NCBI RefSeq assembly: GCF_050586345.1
Contig: NZ_JBOCEF010000011.1
Location: 38,451-102,450 of the forward strand
Source: JBOCEF01 sp050586345
GTDB lineage: Bacteria; Pseudomonadota; Alphaproteobacteria; Rhodobacterales; Rhodobacteraceae
DNA: 64,000 nucleotides
Reading direction: 5' to 3'
The notes below the pieces were generated by a model. It saw only the letters and a program-made list of their open reading frames with translations, did not search any database and was not told the DNA's origin. The position numbers and the translations under genes are program-made. Of this stretch, positions 55,536-64,000 are shown in pieces. Position 1 is the stretch's first letter. Every line of letters starts with the position of its first letter.

Positions 55536-56734
55536 GGCGCCTGCGGCGCCTGCTCTGCGCGCTGGCGCTCGCCCCCTGGGCGGCGTCGTCCGCGGCGTCG
55601 GCGCAGGAGCTTGCGGCCGCCGCGCCGCCGCCGCCGGAGGCGGGAGCGATCCGGGTCGCCGTCTTCAACGCCTCGCTGTCGCGCCGCGGCCCGGGCCTTG
55701 CGTGGAAGGCGCTGGCCGAGGGGCGCCAGGACCAGGTGCACGCCGTCGCCGACATCATCCGCCTGGTGCGCCCCGACGTGATCGCGGTGCTGGAGCTTGA
55801 CCACGACCGCGAGGGGCTGGCCCTGTCGGCCCTGCAGGCGCTGCTGGCGCGCGACGGCGGCGCGCCCGGGATCGCCTATCCCCATGTCTTCGCGCCCGAG
55901 GTCAACACCGGCGCGCCCTCGGGCCTCGACCTTGACGGCGACGGCGAGGCGGCGGGCCCCGGCGACGCCTGGGGCTGGGGCGCCTTCCCGGGGCAGTACG
56001 GGTTCGCCATCCTCTCGCGCCTGCCGCTGGCCACGGAGACGGCGCGCAGCTTCGCCCGCCTGGAATGGGAGGCGATGCCGGGCGCGCTGATCCCGCGGGA
56101 CTTCTATGGCGAGAACGCGGGGGCGGTGCGGCTGTCCTCGAAGACCCATCTCGACATCGCCGCGGCGCTGCCGGGGGGCGGGGCGCTGCACCTGCTGGTC
56201 AGCCACCCGACGCCGCCGGTCTTCGACGGGCCGGAGGACCGCAACGGGCGGCGCAACCACGACGAGATCCGCTTCTGGGCCGAGTATATCGACGGCGCGG
56301 ACTGGATCGAGGATGACCGCGGCGGGCGCGGCGGCCTTGCGCCCGGCGCCCGCTTCGTGGTGCTGGGGGACCTGAACGCCGACCCGGAGGATGGCGACGG
56401 GCGGCACGAGGGGATCGGCGGGCTGCTGGCCCATCCCCGGGTGCAGGACCCGGCCCCGACCAGCCCCGGCGCGCGCGCCGCGGCGTCGGAGCAGGGCGGC
56501 GCCAACGCCCGCCAGGCCGGGGACCCGGCGCGCGACACCGCCGACTGGCGCGACGCGGGCGGGCCGGGGAACCTGCGGGTGGATTACGCGCTGCCCTCGG
56601 ACGGGCTCGCCATCGCCGGGTCGGGGGTGTTCTGGCCCGCGCCGGATGCGCCCGGCGCGGGGCTGGTCTGGGGCGGGGGGCGGCGCCCGCCAAGCTCGGA
56701 TCACCGGCTGGTCTGGGTGGATATCAGGCCCTGA
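55532..56734 (+). CDS. Exported endonuclease/exonuclease/phosphatase-family protein
   Basis: A 400-residue periplasmic or secreted EEP-fold phosphodiesterase. A signal peptide (ends ASSAASAQE) precedes IRVAVFNASL. Metal and catalytic motifs: VIAVLELDHDRE (Glu), VSHPTPPVFDGPEDRNGRRN, FVVLGDLNADPEDGDG (DLNADP), LRVDYALPS and SSDHRLVWVDI (final DH). GTG start overlaps the upstream stop. The 3' end overlaps the convergent epimerase gene by 11 bases. Confidence 0.88.
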   Translation: MRRLRRLLCALALAPWAASSAASAQELAAAAPPPPEAGAIRVAVFNASLSRRGPGLAWKALAEGRQDQVHAVADIIRLVRPDVIAVLELDHDREGLALSALQALLARDGGAPGIAYPHVFAPEVNTGAPSGLDLDGDGEAAGPGDAWGWGAFPGQYGFAILSRLPLATETARSFARLEWEAMPGALIPRDFYGENAGAVRLSSKTHLDIAAALPGGGALHLLVSHPTPPVFDGPEDRNGRRNHDEIRFWAEYIDGADWIEDDRGGRGGLAPGARFVVLGDLNADPEDGDGRHEGIGGLLAHPRVQDPAPTSPGARAAASEQGGANARQAGDPARDTADWRDAGGPGNLRVDYALPSDGLAIAGSGVFWPAPDAPGAGLVWGGGRRPPSSDHRLVWVDIRP

Positions 56735-57860
56735 TCGCGGCGTTGGGCGCGGCGGTGGGCGCGGGGTCCCGCGAGGCGGCGGGCGAGGCGGTGGGCGCGG
56801 GGTCCCGCGAGGCGTCCCGCGGGGCGGCGGGCGCCGCCTCGGGCAGGGCGCCGAGGCCCCGGAGGCTCTCGGCCAGGCCCGCCTCCATCGGCGTGGGGCG
56901 GAACTCCGGGACAAGGGCGGCGAAATCGGCGCCGTCGACCCGGTGCGGGCGGTCCCACAGGTAACGCATCTCCCTCAACTCCCGCGCCAGCGGCCAGACG
57001 GGGGCGGCGAGGCGCAGCGCCCACCAGGGGAAGGGGCGCAGGCGCTGGGGGATGCCGGAGGCGGTCTCGATCCGTGCGCGCATCTCCTCGCCGCTCATGC
57101 TCCAGCCTTCGAAGCCGAGCGCGGTCCAGGCGGGCAGGTCGGCCCGCCGCAGGGCGAGGGCGGCGCAGGCGCGGGCGTAGTCGGGCAGGTACGCCCAGGC
57201 ATGGGGCAGGTCGGCGCGCCGCCCCGGCCAGCCCAGCCGCCCGCGCCCGGCCTTCGGGGCGATCACGGATTCGAACCAGTTGGCGCCGGGGCGGGTGTCG
57301 ATGAAATCCCCCGCGCGCAGCTGGATCACCTGCACCGGGTCGCCGCCATCGGCGCCGGTCGCGGCGGCGCGCAGGCGCTCTTCCATCCGGCGGCGGACCA
57401 GCGGCTTGCCGAAGGCGCCGCGGAAGGGGCCCGCCTCGGTCAGCGTCCCGGGCATGTGCGGCCCGTAGGCGTAGACATTGCCGGGGATCAGGATGGCGGC
57501 CCCCGCGGCGCGGGCGGCGCGCAGCAGGGCCTCGGTCATCGGGGCCTGGTCGGTCTTCCAGCGCGCATAGGGCGGGTGGGCGCCCTGCACGATCAGCGCG
57601 GCGCCCCGGGCGGCCGCGGCCATCGCGCCGGGGTCCGAGGCGTCGCCGCGGGCGATCTCGGCGCCCTCGAGGCCCCCGGGGACCGCGCGCCCCTCGCGCA
57701 GCAGGGCGCGCACGGCGAAGCCCTCGGCGAGGAAGGCGCGCACGGCGTGCGGACCGAAGCGCCCGGCGGCGCCGGTGACGAGGACGGTCGCCGGGGGGGG
57801 AACGGGGGCGGGGGTCGTGTCGGGGGCGGGGGGCGTGTCCGGGGCTACGGGCGCGGTCAT
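56724..57860 (-). CDS. NAD(P)-binding epimerase/dehydratase-like (SDR-extended) protein
   Basis: A 378-residue protein. A Pro/Ala/Thr-rich start is followed by the Rossmann motif VLVTGAAGRFGPHAVRAFL at about 26-44, then ALIVQGAHPPYARW, ILIPGNVYAYGP (Tyr of the active site region) and a C-terminal substrate domain. The last ~30 residues are repetitive (SRDPAPTA twice) and reflect a 28-bp DNA repeat at 56,751-56,778 and 56,787-56,814. Divergent from a LysR regulator that probably controls it. GAGGAG precedes the ATG. Substrate unknown. Confidence 0.8.
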   Translation of the reverse strand: MTAPVAPDTPPAPDTTPAPVPPPATVLVTGAAGRFGPHAVRAFLAEGFAVRALLREGRAVPGGLEGAEIARGDASDPGAMAAAARGAALIVQGAHPPYARWKTDQAPMTEALLRAARAAGAAILIPGNVYAYGPHMPGTLTEAGPFRGAFGKPLVRRRMEERLRAAATGADGGDPVQVIQLRAGDFIDTRPGANWFESVIAPKAGRGRLGWPGRRADLPHAWAYLPDYARACAALALRRADLPAWTALGFEGWSMSGEEMRARIETASGIPQRLRPFPWWALRLAAPVWPLARELREMRYLWDRPHRVDGADFAALVPEFRPTPMEAGLAESLRGLGALPEAAPAAPRDASRDPAPTASPAASRDPAPTAAPNAAIRA

Positions 57861-57950
57861 GGCGGTCTCCTCTCTGCCGGGCGCCGCCGGGCTGGCGGCG
57901 ACAGGGGAAAGCTGGCTATTCTCTGGTGCGGGTGGTAGCGGAGGATTTGC

Positions 57951-58862
57951 ATGGAACCCATTCACCAGGGAATGGATCAGCCGCTGGACTGGGCCGAGAT
58001 CCAGGTGCTGCTGCTGGTGCGCCGGGCCGGCTCGCTCTCGGCCGCGGCGCGGGCGGGCGGGATCAGCCAGCCGACCCTCTCCCGCCGCCTCGCCGCGCTC
58101 GAAGCGCGCCTCGGGGCCACGCTGTTCCATCGCGGCGCGCGCGGGGTGCAGCCGACGGGTTTCGGCGAGGACATCCTCGCCCATGCCGAGGCGATGGACG
58201 AGGCGGCGGCGCGCATCGCCCTCGCCGCCCATGCCGGGGGCGCGCGGCTGACCGGCGTGGTGCGCGTGGCCGCGAGCCGCATCGTCGCGCAGCACCACCT
58301 GCCGGGGATCCTGGCGCCGCTGCTGGAGGCCGAGCCGGGACTGGAGATCGAGATCGCCGGGTCCGACGCGCTCGACGACCTGGCGCGGCGCGAGGCGGAC
58401 ATCGCCGTGCGCATGGTCCGCCCCGAGCAGCCCGAACTGGTGGCGCGGCGCATCGGGGCGTTCGAGTTGGGGCTGTTCGCGCACGAGAGCTACCTCGCCC
58501 GCCATGGAACCCCGCGGACGCCCGAGGAGCTGATGCGCCACCGGCTGGTGGGCTATGACCGCTCGGACCTGATGCGGCGCGGCTTCCGGCAGATGGGGAT
58601 GGACCCGCCGCGCGGCGCGTTCCGGCTGCGCACCGACGACCAGCCCGCGGCCTGGGCGGCGGCGATGGCGGGGGCGGGGATCACGCCGATGCAGGTGGCG
58701 GTGGCGGCGCGCACGCCCGGGATGGTGCGGGTGCTGGCGGCGGTGCAGATCCCGCCGATGCCGGTCTGGCTCGCGATGCCCGGGGCGCTGCGCCGGGCCC
58801 CCGCCGCGCGCCGGGTCTGGGACGCGCTGGCCGAGGGGCTGACGGCGGCGGTTCGCGGCTGA
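57951..58862 (+). CDS. LysR-family transcriptional regulator
   Basis: A 303-residue regulator. HTH: IQVLLLVRRAGSLSAAARAG followed by GISQPTLSRRLAALEARLGA (about 18-57). The effector domain (about 95-295) begins VVRVAASRIVAQHHLPGILA. Divergent from the epimerase gene with 90 bases between the starts, the standard arrangement for a LysR regulator and its target. GGAGG precedes the ATG. Confidence 0.93.
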   Translation: MEPIHQGMDQPLDWAEIQVLLLVRRAGSLSAAARAGGISQPTLSRRLAALEARLGATLFHRGARGVQPTGFGEDILAHAEAMDEAAARIALAAHAGGARLTGVVRVAASRIVAQHHLPGILAPLLEAEPGLEIEIAGSDALDDLARREADIAVRMVRPEQPELVARRIGAFELGLFAHESYLARHGTPRTPEELMRHRLVGYDRSDLMRRGFRQMGMDPPRGAFRLRTDDQPAAWAAAMAGAGITPMQVAVAARTPGMVRVLAAVQIPPMPVWLAMPGALRRAPAARRVWDALAEGLTAAVRG

Positions 58863-58885
58863 GGGCGCCGGGGCTGAGGGCACGC

Positions 58886-58924
58886 GAAAGGGGCGCCCGC
58901 ATCGCTGCGGGCGCCCCCTTTTGT
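58886..58924. terminator. Terminator between LysR and the convergent CTERM gene
   Basis: A ~15-bp stem with TCGC loop ending in TTTT; AAA on the left side allows use from both strands. Confidence 0.85.
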
Positions 58925-58945
58925 CGTCGTCCGAAGCGGTCCGGC

Positions 58946-59593
58946 TCAGCGCTTGCGGCGGGAGGCCGCGACGCCCATCGCGCCGAGCGCCACGGCCATC
59001 AGCGGCAGCGCGGCGGGGACCGGCACGTCGGACAGCTCGGTGTCCTCGGTCTGGATCTGGGTCAGGGTGTAGGTGGTCTGGGTCCCGAGACCCGAGCCGA
59101 ACGAGCCCTGCAGCGTGATGCCGTTGCTGAAGGTCGCGGTGGCCTGGGCGTTCGGGATTCCGGCGCCGCCGTTGTTGAACATCACCGTGCGGAAGTCCTC
59201 GGTGGAGTTGCCCGCATCGCTGTCGATGTCCGACAGCCAGGTGACGAAGTCGCCGCCGTCGAAGCTGGTGAAGGTGAAGGACAGAAGGTCCGTGCGCGCG
59301 CCGCCGTTGGCCAGGTCGCCGGTGACGATGGTCGAGGCGCCGCCCGCCGGGGCGGTCAGGCTCTGCGCATAGTCGAAGTTGAAGGCGGTGTCGCCGATGG
59401 TCAGCGAGAACGCGTTCAGCAGCGCGCCGTTGTCCGACAGGTTGGTCACGGTCAGGCGCGGCACGTTGAAGTTGGCGCCGACCGCGGACGACCCGCTGAC
59501 CTGCAGCGAGAACGCGGTCTGCGCGGCCTGCGCGGCCGAGGCCCCGGCGATCACGGCCGCGGCGGCGGCCGCGAGGGTGGTGAAACGGTTCAT
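58946..59593 (-). CDS. VPxPA-CTERM exported protein
   Basis: A 215-residue protein. Signal peptide 1-23 (ends ASAAQA). The mature part is beta-rich with Asn, Thr, Ser and Gly (FNFDYAQSLTAPAGGAST, SFDGGDFVTWLSDIDSDAGN). The end is VPVPAALPLMAVALGAMGVA plus RRKR, the exosortase/rhombosortase-like VPLPA sorting signal: motif, helix, basic cluster. It should be processed and surface-displayed or released. Shares only the anchor type with the HAF protein at 21 kb. Confidence 0.85.
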   Translation of the reverse strand: MNRFTTLAAAAAAVIAGASAAQAAQTAFSLQVSGSSAVGANFNVPRLTVTNLSDNGALLNAFSLTIGDTAFNFDYAQSLTAPAGGASTIVTGDLANGGARTDLLSFTFTSFDGGDFVTWLSDIDSDAGNSTEDFRTVMFNNGGAGIPNAQATATFSNGITLQGSFGSGLGTQTTYTLTQIQTEDTELSDVPVPAALPLMAVALGAMGVAASRRKR

Positions 59594-60114
59594 CAGCAAT
59601 CCCCTTGCTGCGCCGGGTCGGGAGGGCCCGGCGGGTAATCTTTCGGGCGCCGCCCCCTGCCGCGACGCGCCGGTCCGGTCGACCGCCATGCGGCGCGGAC
59701 CGGAGGGAAACATTGATGCAGGTGCGAGAAACATCCAACGTCTTTTTCGCGTGCTGAGATGAATAATTGAAAATGTGAAAAACAGCGCCCCGTTCTGCGC
59801 GCAAGGGTTGTGTAAAAGGGGCGTTCGCGGCGCCCGTGTCGCGAATGATGCGCGCCCGGCGCCGGGGGCGGACGTCCCGCGCCGGGCGGGGGGCGCGGCG
59901 CCGCGGGCCGCCGCGAATCGCCCGGCGCCGCGGCCGCCCGCGGGCCCGTCCCGATCCCTGTCCCGGTCCGCGCCCGAACCCGGGCCGCGCCCCGCCCGCG
60001 CCTCGCCGCGCCCCGCCCCGGCGCCCGGCGCGGCCCCGGCGGCGCTTGACCAAGCGGCCTGCGCCCGGTACCGCATCGCCGACCCATATCCGCCCTTCCG
60101 CGAGGAGCCCAGCC
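59594..60114. other. Intergenic, 521 bases, no gene
   Basis: The first half (to about 59,820) has mixed composition and must contain the CTERM gene promoter. 59,830-60,050 is G/C low-complexity sequence with many short palindromes. The leuB RBS (CGAGGAG) is at the right end. Confidence 0.5.
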
Positions 60115-61221
60115 ATGTCCAATCCCTCCATCCTGATCCTGCCCGGCGACGGCATCGGCCCCGAAGTGATGGCCGAGGTCCGCAAGATCATCGACTGGTA
60201 CGGCTCGGCCCGCGGCGTCGCCTTCGACGTCTCCGAGGACCTGGTGGGCGGCGCGGCCTATGACGTCCACGGGACCCCCCTGGCGGACGAGACCATGGCC
60301 AAGGCCCAGGAAGTGGACGCCGTGCTGCTCGGCGCCGTCGGCGGGCCCAAGTACGACGTCCTCGATTTCTCGGTGAAGCCCGAGCGCGGCCTGCTGCGCC
60401 TGCGCAAGGAGATGGACCTCTACGCCAACCTGCGCCCGGCCCAGTGCTTCGACGCGCTGGCCGATTTCTCGTCCCTGAAGAAGGACGTGGTCGCCGGGCT
60501 CGACATCATGATCGTGCGCGAGCTGACCTCGGGGATCTATTTCGGCGAGCCGCGCGGCATCCACAAGGAAGGCAATGAGCGCGTGGGCGTGAACACCCAG
60601 CGCTACACCGAGTCCGAGATCGCCCGCGTGGCGCGCTCGGCCTTCGAGCTGGCCAGGCGCCGCGGCAACAAGGTCTGCTCGATGGAGAAGGCCAACGTGA
60701 TGGAGTCCGGCATCCTGTGGCGCGACGTCGTCACCGAGGTGCACGCGGCCGAGTACCCGGATGTCGAGCTGAGCCACATGTACGCCGACGCGGGCGCCAT
60801 GCAGCTCTGCCGCTGGCCCAAGCAGTTCGACGTGATCGTGACCGACAACCTGTTCGGGGACCTTCTGTCGGACGCGGCGGCGATGCTGACCGGCTCGCTC
60901 GGGATGCTGCCCTCCGCCTCGCTCGGCGCGCCGATGGCCAATGGCCGCCCGAAGGCGCTCTATGAGCCGGTGCACGGCTCGGCCCCCGACATCGCCGGGC
61001 AGGGCAAGGCCAACCCCATCGCCTGCATCCTGAGCTTCGCGATGGCGCTGCGCTATTCCTTCGACATGGGCGCCGAGGCGGACCGGCTGGAGAAGGCCGT
61101 GGAGGACGTGCTGGCCGACGGCCTGCGCACCGCCGACCTGTTGGGCGAGGAGGGCGTGCAGCCCGTCTCGACCGCCGAGATGGGCGACGCGATCGTCGCC
61201 AAGCTGGCCGCGTCGGTCTGA
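60115..61221 (+). CDS. leuB: 3-isopropylmalate dehydrogenase
   Basis: A 368-residue enzyme oxidising isopropylmalate with NAD. LILPGDGIGPEVMAEVRKII, substrate Arg residues in LLRLRKEMDLYANLRPAQ, KANVMESGILWRDVV, metal-binding Asp residues in VTDNLFGDLLSDAAAM, and the NAD loop VHGSAPDIAGQGKANP are all intact. Complete leucine-pathway gene 5 kb downstream of leuD. Confidence 0.97.
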   Translation: MSNPSILILPGDGIGPEVMAEVRKIIDWYGSARGVAFDVSEDLVGGAAYDVHGTPLADETMAKAQEVDAVLLGAVGGPKYDVLDFSVKPERGLLRLRKEMDLYANLRPAQCFDALADFSSLKKDVVAGLDIMIVRELTSGIYFGEPRGIHKEGNERVGVNTQRYTESEIARVARSAFELARRRGNKVCSMEKANVMESGILWRDVVTEVHAAEYPDVELSHMYADAGAMQLCRWPKQFDVIVTDNLFGDLLSDAAAMLTGSLGMLPSASLGAPMANGRPKALYEPVHGSAPDIAGQGKANPIACILSFAMALRYSFDMGAEADRLEKAVEDVLADGLRTADLLGEEGVQPVSTAEMGDAIVAKLAASV

Positions 61222-61533
61222 GCCGTCGCGCGCGCCGGTTTCGGCCCCTGGCCGGAGCCGCGTGATGTCGGCCTCGCGGCCGAAGGGGGGCCCGCGGCGC
61301 TTTCGCGCCGCGGGCCCTTGCGTTGCGCCCTGCCGGCGGCGAGGGGCGTGGGCCGGTGCGCCGGCGGCGCGCCTCCCTCCCACCGCCTGCCGTGGTGGAG
61401 GCGTTCGAGGGGGCGAAGCCCCCTCGAGCGGGGGACCGGGGGCGGCAGCCCCCGCAGCCCGGGGCGGGGCGCAGTCACGCAATAGGGCGACGCCGAGGCG
61501 CCGCCCTTCCGCAGGCCCGAACCGGACCGCCCG
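61222..61533. other. Intergenic with two strong hairpins
   Basis: A terminator-like 13-bp stem at 61,288-61,317, then a second palindromic block at about 61,407-61,440 (gagggggcgaag/cccctcgag type). No gene. Confidence 0.55.
61288..61317 (+). terminator. Terminator-like hairpin after leuB
   Basis: Perfect 13-bp stem gggcccgcggcgc with TTTC loop; the T tract is short. Confidence 0.6.
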
Positions 61534-62907
61534 TCAGTTCACCGCGACGATCTTCCCGGGGTTGAGGATGTTGAGCGGGTCCATGGCCTTTTTCAGCGTG
61601 GCCATGACCTGCACGGCCTCGCCATGCTCGGCCTCCATGTACTCCATCTTGCCGCGCCCGATCCCGTGCTCGCCGGTGACGGTGCCGCCGAGCTCCAGCG
61701 CCAGCTTGTTCATGTCATGGGCCATGCGCTTGGCCTCCTTCAGGTCCCCGGGCTTCTCGGGGTCCGTCAGGATGGCGACATGGAAGTTGCCGTCGCCCAC
61801 GTGGCCGACGATGGAGGCGAGCAGCGGGCTCGTCTCCATGTCCTTCATCGTGGTCAGCAGCGCCTCGGCGAGGCGGCTGATCGGCACGCACACGTCGGTC
61901 GTCACCACCTTGGCCCCCGGCTGCATCGACTTCATCGCGAAATAGCCGTTGTGCCGCGCGGCCCAGAGGCGGTTGCGCTCCTCGAGCGTGGTGGCCCACT
62001 GGAATTCGCCCGCGCCGTGCTCGGCGGCGATGGCGCCGAAGAGCTCGGCCTGCTCGGCCGTCCCCGCCTCGGTGCCGTGGAATTCAAGGAACAGGTGCGG
62101 CTTCACCGGCATGTCGAACCCGGCATACTTGTTGAAGCTGTCGATGGCGCCGGGGTCCAGGAACTCGATCCGCGCGACGGGGATGCCCATCTGGATCGTC
62201 TCGATCACCGCCGAGACCGCGCCCTCCACGCTCTCGAACGGGCAGACGGCGCTGGTGATGCTTTCGGGGGTCCCCTGCAGGCGCACGGTCAGCTCGGTGA
62301 TGATCGCCAGCGTGCCCTCGGAGCCGACGATGAGGTTCTTCAGGTCGTAGCCCGAGGAGGATTTGCGCGCGCGGCTCCCCGCCCGGATGATCCGCCCGTC
62401 GGCGAGCACGGCCTCCAGCGCCAGCACGTTCTCGCGCATCGTGCCGTAGCGCACGGCGTTGGTGCCCGAGGCCCGCGTGGCCGCCATGCCGCCGAGCGTG
62501 GCGTTGGCGCCCGGGTCGACCGGGAAGAACAGGCCGGTGGCCCGCAGCTCGGTATTCAGCGCCTCGCGCGTCACGCCGGGCTGGACCACGGCGTCGAGAT
62601 CCTCGGCGTGGATCTCCAGCACCTTGTCCATCTTCGACATGTCCATGGAGATGCCGCCCTGGAAGGCCAGCGCGTGGCCTTCGAGCGAGGTGCCCACGCC
62701 CCAGGGCACCACCGGGCAGCCTTCCTCGGCGCAGATCTTCACGGCGTCCGAGACGTCCTGCGTCGATTCCGGGAACAGCACGCCGTCGGGAGGGGTGTCG
62801 GGGTAATAGCTCTCGTTCTGGCCGTGATGCTCGCGGATCGCGTCCGAGGTGGTGAACTTGTCGCCGAAGCGGTCGGCCAGGCGGGTCAGGGCGGCGTCGA
62901 TGGTCAT
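61534..62907 (-). CDS. GlcD/D-lactate-dehydrogenase-type FAD-linked oxidoreductase
   Basis: A 457-residue flavoenzyme. FAD_binding_4 domain: VVPWGVGTSLEGHALAFQGG, PGANATLGGMAATRASGTNA and RYGTMRENVLALEAVLADGR, SGYDLKNLIVGSEGTLAIIT. C-terminal FAD-oxidase domain with VGHVGDGNFHVAIL and GEHGIGRGKMEYM, which holds active-site His residues. D-lactate dehydrogenase (cytochrome) is the closest type; glycolate or 2-hydroxyglutarate oxidation are alternatives. No iron-sulfur partner gene is adjacent, which favours a stand-alone D-lactate enzyme. Confidence 0.88.
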   Translation of the reverse strand: MTIDAALTRLADRFGDKFTTSDAIREHHGQNESYYPDTPPDGVLFPESTQDVSDAVKICAEEGCPVVPWGVGTSLEGHALAFQGGISMDMSKMDKVLEIHAEDLDAVVQPGVTREALNTELRATGLFFPVDPGANATLGGMAATRASGTNAVRYGTMRENVLALEAVLADGRIIRAGSRARKSSSGYDLKNLIVGSEGTLAIITELTVRLQGTPESITSAVCPFESVEGAVSAVIETIQMGIPVARIEFLDPGAIDSFNKYAGFDMPVKPHLFLEFHGTEAGTAEQAELFGAIAAEHGAGEFQWATTLEERNRLWAARHNGYFAMKSMQPGAKVVTTDVCVPISRLAEALLTTMKDMETSPLLASIVGHVGDGNFHVAILTDPEKPGDLKEAKRMAHDMNKLALELGGTVTGEHGIGRGKMEYMEAEHGEAVQVMATLKKAMDPLNILNPGKIVAVN

Positions 62908-63222
62908 GGGGGCGTCTCTTTCCTCCGGGAACGTCTCGGGGCGTCCTTCGCCGGCGGCGCGCGCGGGGGCGCGCGCGGACGGGGCGCCGCTTTTGGCGGC
63001 GGAGATTAACCCCGCGGCCGCGCGGCTGAAAGGGCGGGCGTGCGAGTCGCGCGCCCGAAGCGCGCAAAAGGATGGGCCGGGGTCCATCCGCGGCGTCCGC
63101 CCCCCGGAAAGCATTTGCATTCCCGCCGAAGGCGGGGTTTCCCTGACCCCATGCCCCCGCGCCGAAAGGCCGCCGACGTTTATCATCAAAGGCAGGAGAA
63201 ACTCTTGATGGAGGACAAACCC
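62908..63222. other. Divergent promoter region, no gene
   Basis: 315 bases between the FAD oxidoreductase and thioesterase genes. A small hairpin cccgcc-gaa-ggcggg lies at 63,122-63,136. Positions 63,160-63,205 hold AT-containing sequence and AGGAGA in front of the thioesterase. Confidence 0.45.
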
Positions 63223-63858
63223 ATGACCGCGATGACCGCAGCCGCTTCTTCCGGCGCAGGCGCCGATGTCGAGGACCTCTCCGCCCTCACCGCCCTCGAC
63301 AACATGGCCGAGGCGGCGCCCCTCGCCCGCCTGATCGCCGCGGGCGACCCGAAGCCCGAGGCGGCGATGATCCCGGAGTTCGAGGCCAAGCCCCTGCGCA
63401 CCAGCGCGATCACGGTGCCCTCGGGCTGGATCGACTACAACGGGCACATGAACGTGTCCTATTACACCATGGCCTTCGACAAGGCCGCGGACCAGATCTA
63501 TGACGACGTGCTGCTGATCGGGGCCGAGTATGCGCGCAACCTGCGCATGGGGCCCTACGTGATCCAGCAGCAGATCCACTATCTCGGGGAGCTGCTGCGC
63601 GGCGACGAGTTCTGCGTCGGCTTCCGCATCCTCGATTTCGACGCCAAGCGCCTGCACACCTGGTGCGACCTGATCCGGGTCTCGGACGGGCGCATCGCGG
63701 CCTCGGCCGAGGCGCTGGTGATGAACGTGGACCTCGAGAAGCGCCGCTCGACCCCCTATCCCGACTGGGCCTTCGCCCGCATCAAGGCGCTGGCCGAGGC
63801 GCAGGCGGACATGCCCCTGCCGCTGCGGGTGGGCGCGAAGATCGGCATCCGGCGCTGA
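63223..63858 (+). CDS. Hotdog-fold thioesterase-family protein
   Basis: A 211-residue protein (ATG 63,223 with GGAGG 8 bases upstream; ATG 63,208 is also possible). An Ala-rich leader of ~60 residues precedes the hotdog domain: GWIDYNGHMNVSYYTMAFDK holds the catalytic DxNGHM motif, followed by VIQQQIHYLGELLRGDEFCV and RLHTWCDLIRVSDGRIAASA. Closest group is acyl-CoA thioesterases related to those working with carnitine/betainyl-CoA degradation; no such genes are visible beside it. Confidence 0.85.
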   Translation: MTAMTAAASSGAGADVEDLSALTALDNMAEAAPLARLIAAGDPKPEAAMIPEFEAKPLRTSAITVPSGWIDYNGHMNVSYYTMAFDKAADQIYDDVLLIGAEYARNLRMGPYVIQQQIHYLGELLRGDEFCVGFRILDFDAKRLHTWCDLIRVSDGRIAASAEALVMNVDLEKRRSTPYPDWAFARIKALAEAQADMPLPLRVGAKIGIRR

Positions 63859-63890
63859 GCCGCCGCGCCTCGGGCGAACAGGCCCCGGCA

Positions 63891-64000
63891 GGGGGGGGGG
63901 GGGGGGGGGGGGGGTGGCCGCCCCCCCCCCCCCCCCCCCCCGAGGGGGCGATCCCCCCCGAAAAAGACACCAGGCCCCCCCCCCCCCCCACCCCCCAAAA
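63891..64000. other. Homopolymer block at window end, probable assembly artefact
   Basis: A run of 24 G, then 21 C, then further C7 and C15-type runs and terminal A residues. No biology supported. Confidence 0.8.

Noticed and set aside
59836..60060. Palindrome-rich G/C block as an RNA gene or repeat family
   Set aside because: Pairing is what random 85-90% GC sequence gives; no repeated unit or clear single structure.

Overview
The window looks like chromosomal DNA of a very GC-rich alphaproteobacterium of the order Rhodobacterales. This rests on the Rhodobacterales-type malate dehydrogenase, RpoH, AspRS, SecG, RluD and LeuB/LeuD proteins, on two VPLPA-type C-terminal sorting signals, on a DUF1127 gene and on coding third positions that are almost all G or C. 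I cannot name the genus. No CRISPR array, rRNA or insertion sequence was seen. The last ~110 bases are long G and C homopolymers and look like a degraded contig end.

Left part (1-12.0 kb, minus strand): a purine uptake and oxidation locus. Read right to left it is uraH, xdhA, xdhB, xdhC, then the ATPase and two permeases of a BMP-type nucleoside/nucleobase ABC transporter, all joined by overlapping stop and start codons. A GAF/degenerate-GGDEF protein and the BMP binding protein follow in the same direction. Import and xanthine-to-urate oxidation plus hydroxyisourate hydrolysis are thus made together. 12.2-38.5 kb is mostly ordinary core: a lipid-A/undecaprenyl-phosphate glycosyltransferase trio, secG, a tandem pair of CPBP proteases, aspS, a BCCT carrier with an altered substrate box, a PiT phosphate transporter, rnd, thpR, a GDSL esterase divergent from a LolD/FtsX-like exporter, a Bax-inhibitor-1 protein and several lipoproteins.

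Middle (38,646-48,176): a ~9.5 kb integrated element bounded by a 19-bp direct repeat. The right copy is the 3' end of an intact tRNA-Glu(CTC) gene. It carries HNH nuclease, large terminase, HK97-fold capsid, prohead protease, portal, an excisionase-like HTH protein and a frameshifted tyrosine integrase. It has no recognisable tail, lysis or replication genes. A multi-stem inverted-repeat region, a repressor/zinc-ribbon pair on the opposite strand and an exported protein complete it. This is the layout of a capsid-forming phage satellite, or of a remnant of one, and is the most interesting object here.

Right part (48.2-64 kb): rluD, a small low-GC repeat protein, rpoH, mdh, leuD, a membrane protein, an exported EEP-family phosphatase/nuclease, an NAD-binding epimerase divergent from a LysR regulator, a VPxPA-CTERM protein, leuB, a GlcD-type FAD dehydrogenase and a hotdog thioesterase. 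Two leucine biosynthesis genes (leuD, leuB) flank an unrelated ~5 kb block.
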